In this document: piece after piece, positions 35,944-45,177 of the stretch
Position numbering within the stretch: position 1 is the first letter of the stretch
Layout: each line of letters opens with the position of its first letter
NCBI GenBank assembly: GCA_021155905.1
Contig: JAJNBG010000029.1
Span: 1-56,679 of the forward strand
Direction of reading: 5' to 3'
DNA from: Bacteroidota bacterium
GTDB lineage: Bacteria > Bacteroidota > Bacteroidia > B-17B0 > Aurantibacillaceae
Length of the DNA: 56,679 nt
Notes under the pieces: generated by a model
What the model was told of the DNA's origin: nothing
Databases searched by the model: none
Seen by the model: only the letters and a program-made list of their open reading frames with translations
Program-made: the position numbers and the translations under genes

Positions 35944-37164
35944 ATGCGTTTAATACGAAGTTTAAATAGAAATGTATATCAGATGATTTTAATCATACTG
36001 GCATTGTGTTTATATATAGACTGCAGTTGCCAGAACAGCTTCTCTTTCGAGTCTCTTTTAAACACAAAACCAATTCTGAAAAAAGTTAACGCAAATTCAA
36101 AAAAATACAGGCTGCAGATCATTTATACACAAATAACGAGAGACAGCCAGGGAAAAGCGGAGTTCAAAGATTATACATATCATGTAGATTCTTCCAATTA
36201 TTTTTATTGCGCCAGCCTGGTAAAACTGCCATGTGCTATATTAGCCCTTGAAAAGACAAAACGATTGCACGTCTATAGTAATACCATTATGTTTACTGAC
36301 AGCGCCAATGCTTGTCAGCGTTCAGTCAGGAAAGATACCACCTCTGTCAACGGGTACCCGAGTATTGCCCAGTATATTAAACGAATGGCTTTAGTAAGTG
36401 ATAATTTTGCTTATGGTAGAGTGTATGAATTTTTAGGGGTTGATGAAATTCACAATCGCATGGAGGAATTAGGTTACAAGAATGTGCGCATCATCCATCG
36501 TTTTGATGGTGGATGTAAGGGCACTGAACATACTACCACTAATCCCGTAACGTTTCTAAAGAATGATCTCACGCCAATCACCTCTCAACCGCAACAGGAA
36601 GCTTCGAGACTATATACACATCCCCTGGGAGAAGTGAAAGTCGGAAAGGCTCATCTGAATGCTCAGAATAAAAAGGTAAATCAACCAAAAGATTTTTCGG
36701 ACATGAATTACATCTCTCTGGAGAATATTCATTCCATGCTTAAACGTTTGATCTTTAATAATGAACTGCCGTCAAAACAGCGTTATGCGATGATTGAAGA
36801 GGACCGGCAGTTTTTAATAGAACAGTTAACAGCTTTGCCCCGCGAAAGTTCACATCCTACTTATAACAGAAGTTATCATGATAGCTATAAAAAATATTTT
36901 ATGTATGGAGATAGCCGGAAACCAATCACCAAATCTGATATTAAAATCACGAACATTGTCGGGCAGTCATATGGTTTTATGGTGGATTGCGCCTACATTC
37001 AAAACAAAAAAGAGAATGTGGAGTTTATGCTGAGTGCTGTTGTGTATGCCAATGAAGACGAAATCATAAACGATGGCAAGTATGAATATAGTACCATTGC
37101 TTTGCCCTTCCTCGCTGAATTGGGAAGACAGATTTACGCGTTCGAGTTAAAAAGAAAGAAATAA
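35944..37164 (+). CDS. Exported class A beta-lactamase-like serine hydrolase
   Basis: This 406-residue protein has a signal-like hydrophobic N-terminus (about 12-27). The active-site motifs of the penicillin-recognising fold are S91-x-x-K94 in YCASLVKLPC and S152-D-N154 in LVSDNFAYGR. The third motif, normally KTG, is replaced by IVGQSYG, so the lysine is lost. The family is about 290 residues; the additional length lies around a Lys/Gln-rich middle segment. It may be an esterase or cell-wall peptidase rather than a drug-resistance enzyme. No regulator gene lies beside it. Confidence 0.8.
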   Translation: MRLIRSLNRNVYQMILIILALCLYIDCSCQNSFSFESLLNTKPILKKVNANSKKYRLQIIYTQITRDSQGKAEFKDYTYHVDSSNYFYCASLVKLPCAILALEKTKRLHVYSNTIMFTDSANACQRSVRKDTTSVNGYPSIAQYIKRMALVSDNFAYGRVYEFLGVDEIHNRMEELGYKNVRIIHRFDGGCKGTEHTTTNPVTFLKNDLTPITSQPQQEASRLYTHPLGEVKVGKAHLNAQNKKVNQPKDFSDMNYISLENIHSMLKRLIFNNELPSKQRYAMIEEDRQFLIEQLTALPRESSHPTYNRSYHDSYKKYFMYGDSRKPITKSDIKITNIVGQSYGFMVDCAYIQNKKENVEFMLSAVVYANEDEIINDGKYEYSTIALPFLAELGRQIYAFELKRKK

Positions 37165-37170
37165 TATTTT

Positions 37171-37213
37171 GTCAGTTCGACTGCCACCCTGAGCGGAGTC
37201 GAAGGGCGAGAAC
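37171..37213 (+). repeat. Dispersed hairpin repeat, copy 2
   Basis: The stretch begins GTCAGTTCGACT, has CCCTGAGCGGAGTCGAAGGG in the middle and ends GAGAAC. TTCGACT and AGTCGAA pair, as do CCCT and AGGG. Both ends match the copy at 7262-7287 on the other strand. It fills the 60-base gap between the hydrolase and helicase genes. Confidence 0.65.
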
Positions 37214-37224
37214 AAAAAATAATA

Positions 37225-39162
37225 ATGAGCAAAAGTATCGAAAGAATAAAACGCCTGAAAGAACTTTTGCTGATCGAGCGGGAAGAAGATTACGCTCAGT
37301 ATAAAGAACAATTTTTAAGAGCCGGTATAGAGCAAAGGAAAAAGAACGGTGTGACCTGGTTTCCTATTCAGATTTTATCGGATGAATTGGGTTATGCTGA
37401 TTTTGTGCATTTGGAGGTTGAACGTACCAACAGCCTGGATACGCCTCACCAGTTCAGCACTGGAAAAAACGTGACGCTTTTTTCAAACAAAAATCCGGAT
37501 GATATCCAGGAAATTTCAGGTACTATCAAGCAGTCGGGAAGAAATAAAATGAAAATTATTCTTCATACGGATGAATTACCCGACTGGTGTTATGAGGGTA
37601 GGCTGGGAGTAAACATTCAATTTGACGATAACAGTTATATCGAAATGCAGAAGGCATTGGACGAAGTGATTGGAGCCAGGAACAACAGGGTTGCTGAGTT
37701 GCGGGAAATTATAGATGGAATAGCAGCTCCGACATTTGAAAAGATCGATGATACTCTGGTAATTCCCCAATTGAATTTTTCGCAGAACAGGGCTGTGCGG
37801 CATATTTTAGCTTCGAATGATATCGCAGTAGTCCATGGCCCTCCGGGAACAGGGAAAACAACAACGATTGTTCAAGCTATCCGTTTGGTATTGCAAACAG
37901 AAAAGCAGGTGCTGGTTTGTGCGCCAACGAATACAGCCGTGGACCTGTTGACGGAAAAATTAATGGAGCAGGGGGTGAATGTGCTTCGTGTTGGTCATCC
38001 GGCAAGAGTTTCGGAAGAACTTCAAAAAACCACCATTGACGGGCAGATACAATCACATGCCAATTACAAAGACATTAGAAGTCTTAGAAAAACTGCAGAA
38101 GAATATTTTAAAATGGCATCCAAGTTCAAGCGGGTGTTTGGAAAAGAGGATGCTAAGCAACGTGCCCTGTATTATACGGAAGCAAGGAACTGTATCAAAG
38201 AATCACGTTTACTGGAGGATTATATAGTAGATTCTTTGTTTGACCAGACGCAGGTTATTTGCTGCACGCCGGTGACTTCTACGAATAGGGCTTTAGCAAA
38301 GAAGAAATTTGATACACTGTTTTTTGATGAGGCGTCACAGGCATTGGAAGCCATTTCGTGGATCCCTCTTTTGAAATGCAATCGTGTTATATTAAGTGGG
38401 GATCACTTTCAGTTACCACCTGTAGTAAAAAGTATTAAAGCCAAACAGGAGGGGCTTGATAAAACAATGTTGGACAGATGTATTGAACATGATGAGATTT
38501 CCTCTTTATTGACGCATCAGTATCGAATGCATCATCAGATCATGGCTTTCAGTAATGCTTATTTTTACAATAATAAGCTGGAAGCAGATGCGACGGTCAA
38601 AGATTCTGTATTATCCAGGAATGAGGACATTGAAATTTTAAATATTCCAATCGAATTAATCGACACTGCAGGTTGCAGTTTTGATGAGTTGCAAAATCCG
38701 GAAACCTTAAGCATGTCTAATAAAGGCGAGGCAGATTTGTTGTTTAAGCACCTGGAATTGTTATTACAGCAATACACCAATTCAGGTGAAACCAACAGGA
38801 TCAGTATTGGTGTGATTTCTCCTTATAAAGAACAAATTGAATTACTGAAAGAAAAGCAACTGGAGTTTGACCATTCTTCTTATCTCGTTAATGAGTTAGC
38901 AGTAAAGACCATTGATGGATTCCAGGGTGAAGAGCGTGATGTGATTTATATTTCCTTAGTGCGAAGCAATCCCGATTCAGAGATCGGTTTTTTATCTGAC
39001 ATTCGCCGTATGAATGTAGCATTAACACGGGCCAAGAAAAAATTAGTTGTGATTATGGATACTGCCACGATTGGTAATCATCCCTTTTACAAAGCTTTTA
39101 TAGAATATTGCGAAAAAAACAATTTCTATAAATCTGCCTGGGAGTATAATTATGAGACTTGA
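37225..39162 (+). CDS. Superfamily 1 helicase, UPF1/IGHMBP2 type
   Basis: This 645-residue protein shows helicase motifs in order: Q-like PQLNFSQNRAV (181-191), Walker A HGPPGTGKTTT (about 204-214), Ia VLVCAPTNTAVD, motif II LFFDEASQALEA, III ILSGDHFQLPPV, IV THQYRMHHQIM, V IDGFQGEERDV and VI RRMNVALTRAK. The N-terminal 100 residues form the OB-like beta domain typical of this group. It should be an ATP-driven RNA/DNA 5'-3' translocase in the cytoplasm. Length matches bacterial homologues (about 630-650). It has its own downstream terminator. Confidence 0.95.
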   Translation: MSKSIERIKRLKELLLIEREEDYAQYKEQFLRAGIEQRKKNGVTWFPIQILSDELGYADFVHLEVERTNSLDTPHQFSTGKNVTLFSNKNPDDIQEISGTIKQSGRNKMKIILHTDELPDWCYEGRLGVNIQFDDNSYIEMQKALDEVIGARNNRVAELREIIDGIAAPTFEKIDDTLVIPQLNFSQNRAVRHILASNDIAVVHGPPGTGKTTTIVQAIRLVLQTEKQVLVCAPTNTAVDLLTEKLMEQGVNVLRVGHPARVSEELQKTTIDGQIQSHANYKDIRSLRKTAEEYFKMASKFKRVFGKEDAKQRALYYTEARNCIKESRLLEDYIVDSLFDQTQVICCTPVTSTNRALAKKKFDTLFFDEASQALEAISWIPLLKCNRVILSGDHFQLPPVVKSIKAKQEGLDKTMLDRCIEHDEISSLLTHQYRMHHQIMAFSNAYFYNNKLEADATVKDSVLSRNEDIEILNIPIELIDTAGCSFDELQNPETLSMSNKGEADLLFKHLELLLQQYTNSGETNRISIGVISPYKEQIELLKEKQLEFDHSSYLVNELAVKTIDGFQGEERDVIYISLVRSNPDSEIGFLSDIRRMNVALTRAKKKLVVIMDTATIGNHPFYKAFIEYCEKNNFYKSAWEYNYET

Positions 39163-39171
39163 GTTTAAATA

Positions 39172-39206
39172 TAAAGGCTCAGTTGAATGATTTAACTGAG
39201 CCTTTA
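39172..39206. terminator. Bidirectional terminator between the helicase and DUF4139 genes
   Basis: A perfect 13-base stem TAAAGGCTCAGTT / AACTGAGCCTTTA with a 9-base loop lies between two convergent genes. T-rich flanks occur on both sides. Confidence 0.85.
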
Positions 39207-39218
39207 AATCTGATATGA

Positions 39219-40898
39219 TTAATTGCAGGCAACGGCCATGTGTTTAGGTGCTTTGATTTGGTACATCAACGTCAATTTTTTACTATCCTTTGCCTGGATG
39301 GTAGATCGCCACTTTAAGATCCCGGTTACTTCATCGTATTTCGCGCCGGATATTTCTTTCCGATCGATGGTTACTGTTTTATCATGAGCCAGGGGCAGCT
39401 GATCGATTACTTCAATTTCTATTTTTGAAGCACGTGAATTTTTCATGGTAATCTCAAATGTGTATTGGTGTAAAATGTCGTTATCCAGGATTTTTTGCGA
39501 GCATTTGTCTTTTATTTTCTGGCGTTTGATGGCAATGTTTTTATCGATTCCCAGCGATAGCTGAATGGTGTCTTCTGTTCCGCCGGGCGCAAGACTTGTT
39601 GCCCCAACATAAGAGCCATCGTAATAAATGGAAGCTTCACCGGACATTGTAATGGCATCTTCCCAATCTGCCAGCACAGCGGTTAAATAGACATTGTTGT
39701 TTAACTTAGGGATGGCTTTATACCGATAAGTTGTTTTCAGATCCTTTACCATTATTGCTGCGAAATGCTGTTTACCATCACTTGGAATATTGTAGTTTAA
39801 TTTGATCTCGTATTCGGTTTCAATTACATTTTCACTCACTGTTGTATAGTCATAAGCGTTTTTGGCCATTACCACTTCTTCCTGTTCTAATGTTGCGTAG
39901 TCTGCTTTACTGTCTTCTGATCTGCCAGCCGCAGACATACTTGAAGGAGTTGGTTGGTTCAATTGTTTTTTAGTTTTATAAGCATGATTGGTATAGCCTA
40001 AATACCAGGGAGATAAATCAGGAAGATTATAAGAGCGGTTTGGATTGGCGGTAGATAAAACCAATTTAACATTTCCCCAATCAATGCCTGAGTTCTGATG
40101 AATCTGCGCTTTGTAAGTCAATTTTACATTTTGTTCGTTAGACATTGCTCTTAAGTCATAGGAAGGTGTCCAGCCGGCATTGGTGATGTAATAGTTAATG
40201 TTTATTGAAGCCTGGGAGGACTGGTCAGCAATCACATGCACTAAAATTCTGTAGTCCACTTTCTCCACTTCCCCGCTGTTATTTTGATTGGCCAGCTCGT
40301 TGCTTACATTTACAATGCGCTCATTTAATATGGTTTTTTTTACTTCCAGCTTTTCGCGTTCTCTTTTAAGTTTTAATTGCTCGGAATTGATGTTGTATAA
40401 TTTTTCGCGGAGATACGACAAACCATCTTTTAAGGAAGCAATACTATCTCTTTTTGACTGACCTCTGTATAAGCTGTAATTCAGCAATACATTTTTTTCA
40501 GTGGCTAAGGCCTCTGATTTGGCAGAGATCTCTTCCAATAGATAATTGATTTCCTGCAAGCTGTCGTTCACATGTTTCAGTAATTTTTTATAACGAACAT
40601 CTCCGTTAAGTTTTGCTTTATCAAATTCAGGATAATGCACTTCGTGCTGAATATCAGCGATGATGAAATTACCATTGCCGGAGGCTTGTATAGCAGAAGT
40701 ATTAATGCAGTTTTCAAGACCTGAAAAAATCAAAGTATTTTGCCCGGCAACTAAATTAACAGTTGACATGCGATGCACCTGGGCGCCTTGCATGTATACA
40801 ATGATTTTCTCTGGTTTTGATTTAATGTTTTTTTCCGTGTCAGTTGCGTATGTTTTAACCATCGTTAAACATATTGCGAGTATCATTAGAGTTTTCAT
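39219..40898 (-). CDS. Exported DUF4140/DUF4139 protein (mucoidy inhibitor A-like)
   Basis: From the ATG at 40898 there are 559 residues with a signal peptide (MKTLMILAICLTMVKTYA). The DUF4140 N-terminal domain has ITVYMQGAQVHR-like IIVYMQGAQVHRMSTVNL. A coiled coil spans about 85-205. The DUF4139 domain follows, with SININYYITNAGWTPSYDLR and IELNYN-like strands. These proteins are conserved in Bacteroidota and fungi without a clear role; the name comes from a mucoidy phenotype elsewhere. The frame extends 17 codons upstream of the chosen start without a signal. It follows recR on the same strand. Confidence 0.88.
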   Translation of the reverse strand: MKTLMILAICLTMVKTYATDTEKNIKSKPEKIIVYMQGAQVHRMSTVNLVAGQNTLIFSGLENCINTSAIQASGNGNFIIADIQHEVHYPEFDKAKLNGDVRYKKLLKHVNDSLQEINYLLEEISAKSEALATEKNVLLNYSLYRGQSKRDSIASLKDGLSYLREKLYNINSEQLKLKREREKLEVKKTILNERIVNVSNELANQNNSGEVEKVDYRILVHVIADQSSQASININYYITNAGWTPSYDLRAMSNEQNVKLTYKAQIHQNSGIDWGNVKLVLSTANPNRSYNLPDLSPWYLGYTNHAYKTKKQLNQPTPSSMSAAGRSEDSKADYATLEQEEVVMAKNAYDYTTVSENVIETEYEIKLNYNIPSDGKQHFAAIMVKDLKTTYRYKAIPKLNNNVYLTAVLADWEDAITMSGEASIYYDGSYVGATSLAPGGTEDTIQLSLGIDKNIAIKRQKIKDKCSQKILDNDILHQYTFEITMKNSRASKIEIEVIDQLPLAHDKTVTIDRKEISGAKYDEVTGILKWRSTIQAKDSKKLTLMYQIKAPKHMAVACN

Positions 40899-40964
40899 AA
40901 ATAAAATTTTAGAATTTCTCTTTGGATGAAGGAGAAATTGAAATTCCATAAATGATGTGAAAAA

Positions 40965-40978
40965 AAATTCTAGAATTT
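40965..40978. repeat. Perfect 14-base palindrome next to the recR stop
   Basis: AAATTCTAGAATTT is its own reverse complement and lies between recR and the DUF4139 gene. Without a loop it is a better candidate for a dimeric-protein site than for a terminator, but AT-rich palindromes also arise by chance. Confidence 0.35.
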
Positions 40979-40986
40979 GGATCAGC

Positions 40987-41604
40987 CTATCTTGATAAAC
41001 TGTTGTTGTAAGGAATACGGTTTACAATGGAACGGCCGAGCGTTACTTCATCGGTATACTCGAGTTCGTCACCAACAGCTATTCCGCGGGCAATGGCAGA
41101 TAATGTTAAATCAAAGGCGGCTAATTTTTTGAAAATAAAGAAACTGGTAGTTTCACCTTCCATGGTGGCATTTAAAGCAAGAATAATCTCTTTTACTTCC
41201 TGTCTTGACACTTTTTCTACCAGTGAATCAATAGTTAAGTTACTTGGACCAATTCCTTCCATGGGAGAAATCAGGCCCCCTAATACATGGTACACACCCT
41301 TGTATAAGCCTGTATTTTCTATAGCCATCACATCCCTGTAATCCTGCACCACACAAACTACCTGTTGGTTCCTGGCAGGATTAGCACATACTTCGCAAAT
41401 GTCATGATCAGATATCGTATGACAATTCCTGCAAAACTTCAAATCATGTTTTAATGCCCTGATGATTTCAGAAAAATTTGTGACGTCCTGTTCGTCCTGT
41501 TTAATGATGTGTAAAACATAACGTAAAGCGGATTTCTTACCGACTCCCGGTAAGCTTGAGAAATGACCAACTGCTTGTTCTATTAATTTAGACGTAAATT
41601 CCAC
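40987..41604 (-). CDS. recR: Recombination protein RecR
   Basis: This 205-residue protein (E. coli 201) has the RecR order: a helix-hairpin-helix ([19 protein letters not shown], 15-33), a C4 zinc finger ([19 protein letters not shown], about 57-75), a Toprim domain ([17 protein letters not shown] with [13 protein letters not shown]) and a C-terminal Walker-like tail. With RecO and RecF it loads RecA at gaps. The start codon is GTG; no ATG is available in the conserved region. It lies 21 bases after the propeller gene. Confidence 0.97.
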   Translation of the reverse strand: MEFTSKLIEQAVGHFSSLPGVGKKSALRYVLHIIKQDEQDVTNFSEIIRALKHDLKFCRNCHTISDHDICEVCANPARNQQVVCVVQDYRDVMAIENTGLYKGVYHVLGGLISPMEGIGPSNLTIDSLVEKVSRQEVKEIILALNATMEGETTSFFIFKKLAAFDLTLSAIARGIAVGDELEYTDEVTLGRSIVNRIPYNNSLSR

Positions 41605-41625
41605 TGAGTACCGTTATTTTAGAAA

Positions 41626-43188
41626 TTACTTTGTCAATTCGATGTTCATGTTGATTTCTGCCTGGTATGAAACTTTGTCAAGCACTTCGATGTTTTTGTT
41701 TACCGCTTTGAATCCCGGAGCATCAATACTCATCTGGTATTTACCCGGAGGAAGAATCACTACAAATCTTCCTGAGGATGGATTTGGCAGATAATTTCCA
41801 ACAAGTTCCCTGGTAATGTTATCATTCACTGAAATAAACACATCATTGTAATTGATCGCTGCATTATCCTTCGTTGTAAAGGCACCAATCACTACAGAAT
41901 AGTCGCTTTCTACTTCGTTAAAAGTTACACGGTAAATATCAAAGTCGCCCTGTCCACCACTTTTGGCAGAAGCGATGTAACCGTATTTTCCATTTTTGGA
42001 GATACGGAAATTCATATCGTCATCTGTTGTATTAATCGGGTAACCGATATTTTTTGGGCTGGCAAACGTGGAGTTTGTTTCGTCATAAGCCGATTTAAAA
42101 ATATCGTAGCCTCCCATACTTGTATGGCCTTTTGATGAGAAATATAAAATTTTACCATCAGGGGAAATATTCGGGAAGTCTTCGTCGTAGGGAGTATTGA
42201 TTTCAGGGCCTGCGTTCTTCGGCTCTGACCATTTTTTACCAACTTTTTTACAAATGTAAATGTCAGTTCCGCCCAGTCCGCCTTTTCTGCTGCTTGCAAA
42301 AAACAAGGTATTTCCATCAGAAGAAATGGAAGCAGCAATTTCATCACCACCGCTATTGATTTTTGCATCTAATTTTTCAGGTTTGGAATACATACCTTCC
42401 GCATCCAGTTTACTGATGAAAATATTTCCTTTTCCTAAACCTTCAGGCATATAAAGTAAAATGTTGTCGCCGCTTTCGCTCAGTCCAATCACTTCCATTC
42501 CACCGTTACCGGCATTAAGCGGGGCACCAATGGGACTTGCCTTCATGTATTCACCATTCACTACTCTCGAAATGTAGATGGAGTTGTTGTAATTACCATT
42601 TTCCAGCTTTTCTGCATTTTTTTCCGGGCGCTTGGTGTTGTATACAATAAACGATTCACTGGCAGTTACAAAAGGATAATAATCGCTGTATTCCGAATTG
42701 ATATTGGAACCGAGGTTTTTAAACAAAACGTCCACGGGAAATTTCATTAGTTCCTTGGCATTAATGCAGTGCTGAATTTGCAAATCTGCATCCACCAGGT
42801 TAAATTCTGTGCCTTTGGCGCCCTGTTTAAATTTTTTGAAAGCAGAAACCGCATCGTCAAATCTTCCTGCATACTGATATGCTCTGCCGAGTAGATACTC
42901 CGCATTTGGATCATGTTTTTCTTTACGAGTCACAATTTCAAGGTAAGGAACGGCTTTACCTTTGTTTGTATTATTGTTCAGGTAACAAACCCCTATATTG
43001 TAATTGTAGGATTCGTTTCTGGGATCATCATTGAGTAATTGTAAATAGTCAACCAGGGCATCTTCGTAATTGCCAACTTTCATTTTATTAGCTGCCGTCT
43101 CGGGAGTTACTTTCGTTAACCCTTCATCTTGTCCGTAATAAACAGAAGATAAGCAAATGAGCGCAACTAATAATAAATGTTTTTTCAT
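41626..43188 (-). CDS. TPR plus WD40-like (PD40) propeller protein, PorE-like without OmpA domain
   Basis: This 520-residue protein has a signal peptide, tetratricopeptide repeats (about 30-160) and a PD40/TolB-type propeller (190-400) with blades such as ISSDGNTLFFASSRKGGLGG and ISPDGKILYFSSKGHTSMGG. A C-terminal carboxypeptidase-regulatory-like domain (about 425-520) ends VSYQAEINMNIELTK. This order is that of PorE and related type IX accessory proteins, but those end in an OmpA-like peptidoglycan-binding domain that is absent here. It should lie in the periplasm or on the outer membrane. It is upstream of recR on the same strand. Confidence 0.85.
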   Translation of the reverse strand: MKKHLLLVALICLSSVYYGQDEGLTKVTPETAANKMKVGNYEDALVDYLQLLNDDPRNESYNYNIGVCYLNNNTNKGKAVPYLEIVTRKEKHDPNAEYLLGRAYQYAGRFDDAVSAFKKFKQGAKGTEFNLVDADLQIQHCINAKELMKFPVDVLFKNLGSNINSEYSDYYPFVTASESFIVYNTKRPEKNAEKLENGNYNNSIYISRVVNGEYMKASPIGAPLNAGNGGMEVIGLSESGDNILLYMPEGLGKGNIFISKLDAEGMYSKPEKLDAKINSGGDEIAASISSDGNTLFFASSRKGGLGGTDIYICKKVGKKWSEPKNAGPEINTPYDEDFPNISPDGKILYFSSKGHTSMGGYDIFKSAYDETNSTFASPKNIGYPINTTDDDMNFRISKNGKYGYIASAKSGGQGDFDIYRVTFNEVESDYSVVIGAFTTKDNAAINYNDVFISVNDNITRELVGNYLPNPSSGRFVVILPPGKYQMSIDAPGFKAVNKNIEVLDKVSYQAEINMNIELTK

Positions 43189-43336
43189 TTTCAGATGATT
43201 TTTAAGATATCAGAACACTAATTTATACAATTTGTGAGAATTGACACGTTAATGTGAAAAACTGTTGAAATACTTTAAAAAAAACGAGCTCTATTTGCTT
43301 AATATTGGTATTTAAGCATTCCTTAAACACTAAAAC

Positions 43337-44998
43337 ATGATTCCTTCTATTACATTTTTCAGGCCTGTTGTACTTTGCCTTTTCGTATTGGTGTTTACAA
43401 CCTGTTCTGATTCAAACCAGGAAACAGATAATCGTACCGTTTTTAATTACAATGAAATGGCCGGTATCAGCAGTCTTGACCCGGCATCAGCTAATAATAC
43501 AGAAGATATCTGGGGTGTTAATCAGGTATATAGTGGCCTGGTACAATTGAATGATTCACTAACCGTTCAACCATGCATCGCTAAGGAGTGGTTTGTCAGT
43601 GACGATGGATTAACCTATACATTTAAGTTGAGAAATAATGTTTATTTTCATGATAACCAGTGTTTTGAAAATGGAAAGGGAAGAAAAGTGACTGCACGGG
43701 ATTTTGTGATCTCGTTCAATCGTTTATATGATGCCCGTGTGAGCAGTGCCGTATCATTACTGGCGAACATCGACCGAACCGAGAAAACAGGCTACAAGGG
43801 CTTTTCTGCCCTGAACGATTCTACCTTTGTTGTGTATTTAAAAGAGCCTTTCAGTGCGTTTTTAAGCGTACTTACCATGAAATATTTTTCTGTTATTCCT
43901 TTTGAAGCGGCTGATTTTTATGGCCAGGATTTCAGAAGGAACCCGGTTGGAACAGGTCCGTTTAAATTTAAATTATGGGAAGAAGGAACCAAACTGGTGC
44001 TTTTGAAAAACGAAAATTATTTTGAGTTTGATGGAAAAAATCGTTTGCCGTATCTGGATGCTGTAACCATTTCGTTTGTGAAAGATCGTGAAACCGCTTT
44101 TATGGAATTACTCAACGGCAAATACGATATGCTGAGTGGGGCCGATGCATTTAATATCAATGAAGTATTGGATAAAAACGGAAATCTTCAGCCTATTTAT
44201 GCGGAAAAGTTCAATATGCAGAAACAAACCTTTCTGAAAACTGATTACCTTGGAATATTAGTGGATGAGAATATAGATATCGTGAAAAAATCTCCACTGC
44301 GTATTAAGGCTTTAAGAAAAGCCATTAATTACGGTTTTGATCGTGTGAAGATGGTTAAGTTTTTCCGTAATAACATCGGGTATCCTGCAACTGCCGGATT
44401 TATACCCAATGGTTTGCCGTCTTTTAATGAAAAGGTCGTAAAAGGATACACTTATAATCCCGAAAAGGTGAGGCAGCTATTGATTGAAGCCGGTTTCCCA
44501 GAGGGTAAAGGACTTCCTGAAATTACTCTGCATACCACTGATAATTATTTAGAGCAAACTGAATTTGTTCAATCGCAGCTAGCTGACAATAATATCAAAG
44601 TCAACATCAGTGTGGATAAACCAGTTGTATTGAGGCAGGCGGTTGCGAGCTGCGAATACAACCTGTTTAAAAAATCATGGGTGGGCGACTATGCAGATGA
44701 GGAAAATTTCATGAGTTTGTTTTATAGTAAAAACTTTGCCCCGGTTGGTTCAAATTATACGCATTACAAAAACCCTGACTTTGATATTCTTTTTGAAAAA
44801 GTAATCCGGGAGCAAAACCGCGAAGTAAAGAACGCTCTATATCAGAAAATGGATCAGATGCTGATTGATGATGCGCCGATTGTGCCTTTGTATTACGACC
44901 AGGTCATCCGTTTGGTGCATAAAAACATCAAAGATTTCTCAACAAATCCGATGAATTTACTGAATCTCAAATACGTAAAAAAAGAAGCGAAGAAGTAA
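43337..44998 (+). CDS. Peptide/oligopeptide-binding lipoprotein (SBP family 5)
   Basis: This 553-residue protein has a hydrophobic leader ending in FTTCSD, a probable lipoprotein cleavage site at Cys23. The family-5 solute-binding fold follows: ISSLDPASANNTEDIWGVNQ (about 44-63), AKEWFVSDDGLTYTFKLRNNV, VTARDFVISFNRLYD and NPVGTGPFKFKLWE, with a closing IVPLYYDQVIRLV. OppA/DppA relatives bind peptides and pass them to an ABC transporter. No permease or ATPase gene lies nearby, so it would have to work with components encoded elsewhere. The 179-base gap before the next gene holds TTGTAAAA/TTTTACAA repeats. Confidence 0.9.
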   Translation: MIPSITFFRPVVLCLFVLVFTTCSDSNQETDNRTVFNYNEMAGISSLDPASANNTEDIWGVNQVYSGLVQLNDSLTVQPCIAKEWFVSDDGLTYTFKLRNNVYFHDNQCFENGKGRKVTARDFVISFNRLYDARVSSAVSLLANIDRTEKTGYKGFSALNDSTFVVYLKEPFSAFLSVLTMKYFSVIPFEAADFYGQDFRRNPVGTGPFKFKLWEEGTKLVLLKNENYFEFDGKNRLPYLDAVTISFVKDRETAFMELLNGKYDMLSGADAFNINEVLDKNGNLQPIYAEKFNMQKQTFLKTDYLGILVDENIDIVKKSPLRIKALRKAINYGFDRVKMVKFFRNNIGYPATAGFIPNGLPSFNEKVVKGYTYNPEKVRQLLIEAGFPEGKGLPEITLHTTDNYLEQTEFVQSQLADNNIKVNISVDKPVVLRQAVASCEYNLFKKSWVGDYADEENFMSLFYSKNFAPVGSNYTHYKNPDFDILFEKVIREQNREVKNALYQKMDQMLIDDAPIVPLYYDQVIRLVHKNIKDFSTNPMNLLNLKYVKKEAKK

Positions 44999-45177
44999 TT
45001 GGTTTAGAACGATTGTAAAACCTTTCATATTTTACAACATTATCTGCAAAAAACAGAATTGTAAAACATTTTTTTTATATATTTTCATTAAATCGCTATT
45101 TTTAGCCTTTTGGAGGTTGGCAGAGAAGAGAGATGAGGAAAAAGCTGCCTTACAAACATTACTAAAGCAATTAAATT

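Noticed and set aside
44999..45177. TTGTAAAA/TTTTACAA repeats in the gap before the exporter as a terminator or operator
   Set aside because: The stem is only A/T-rich and weak, and no T run follows the hairpin, so I do not annotate it.
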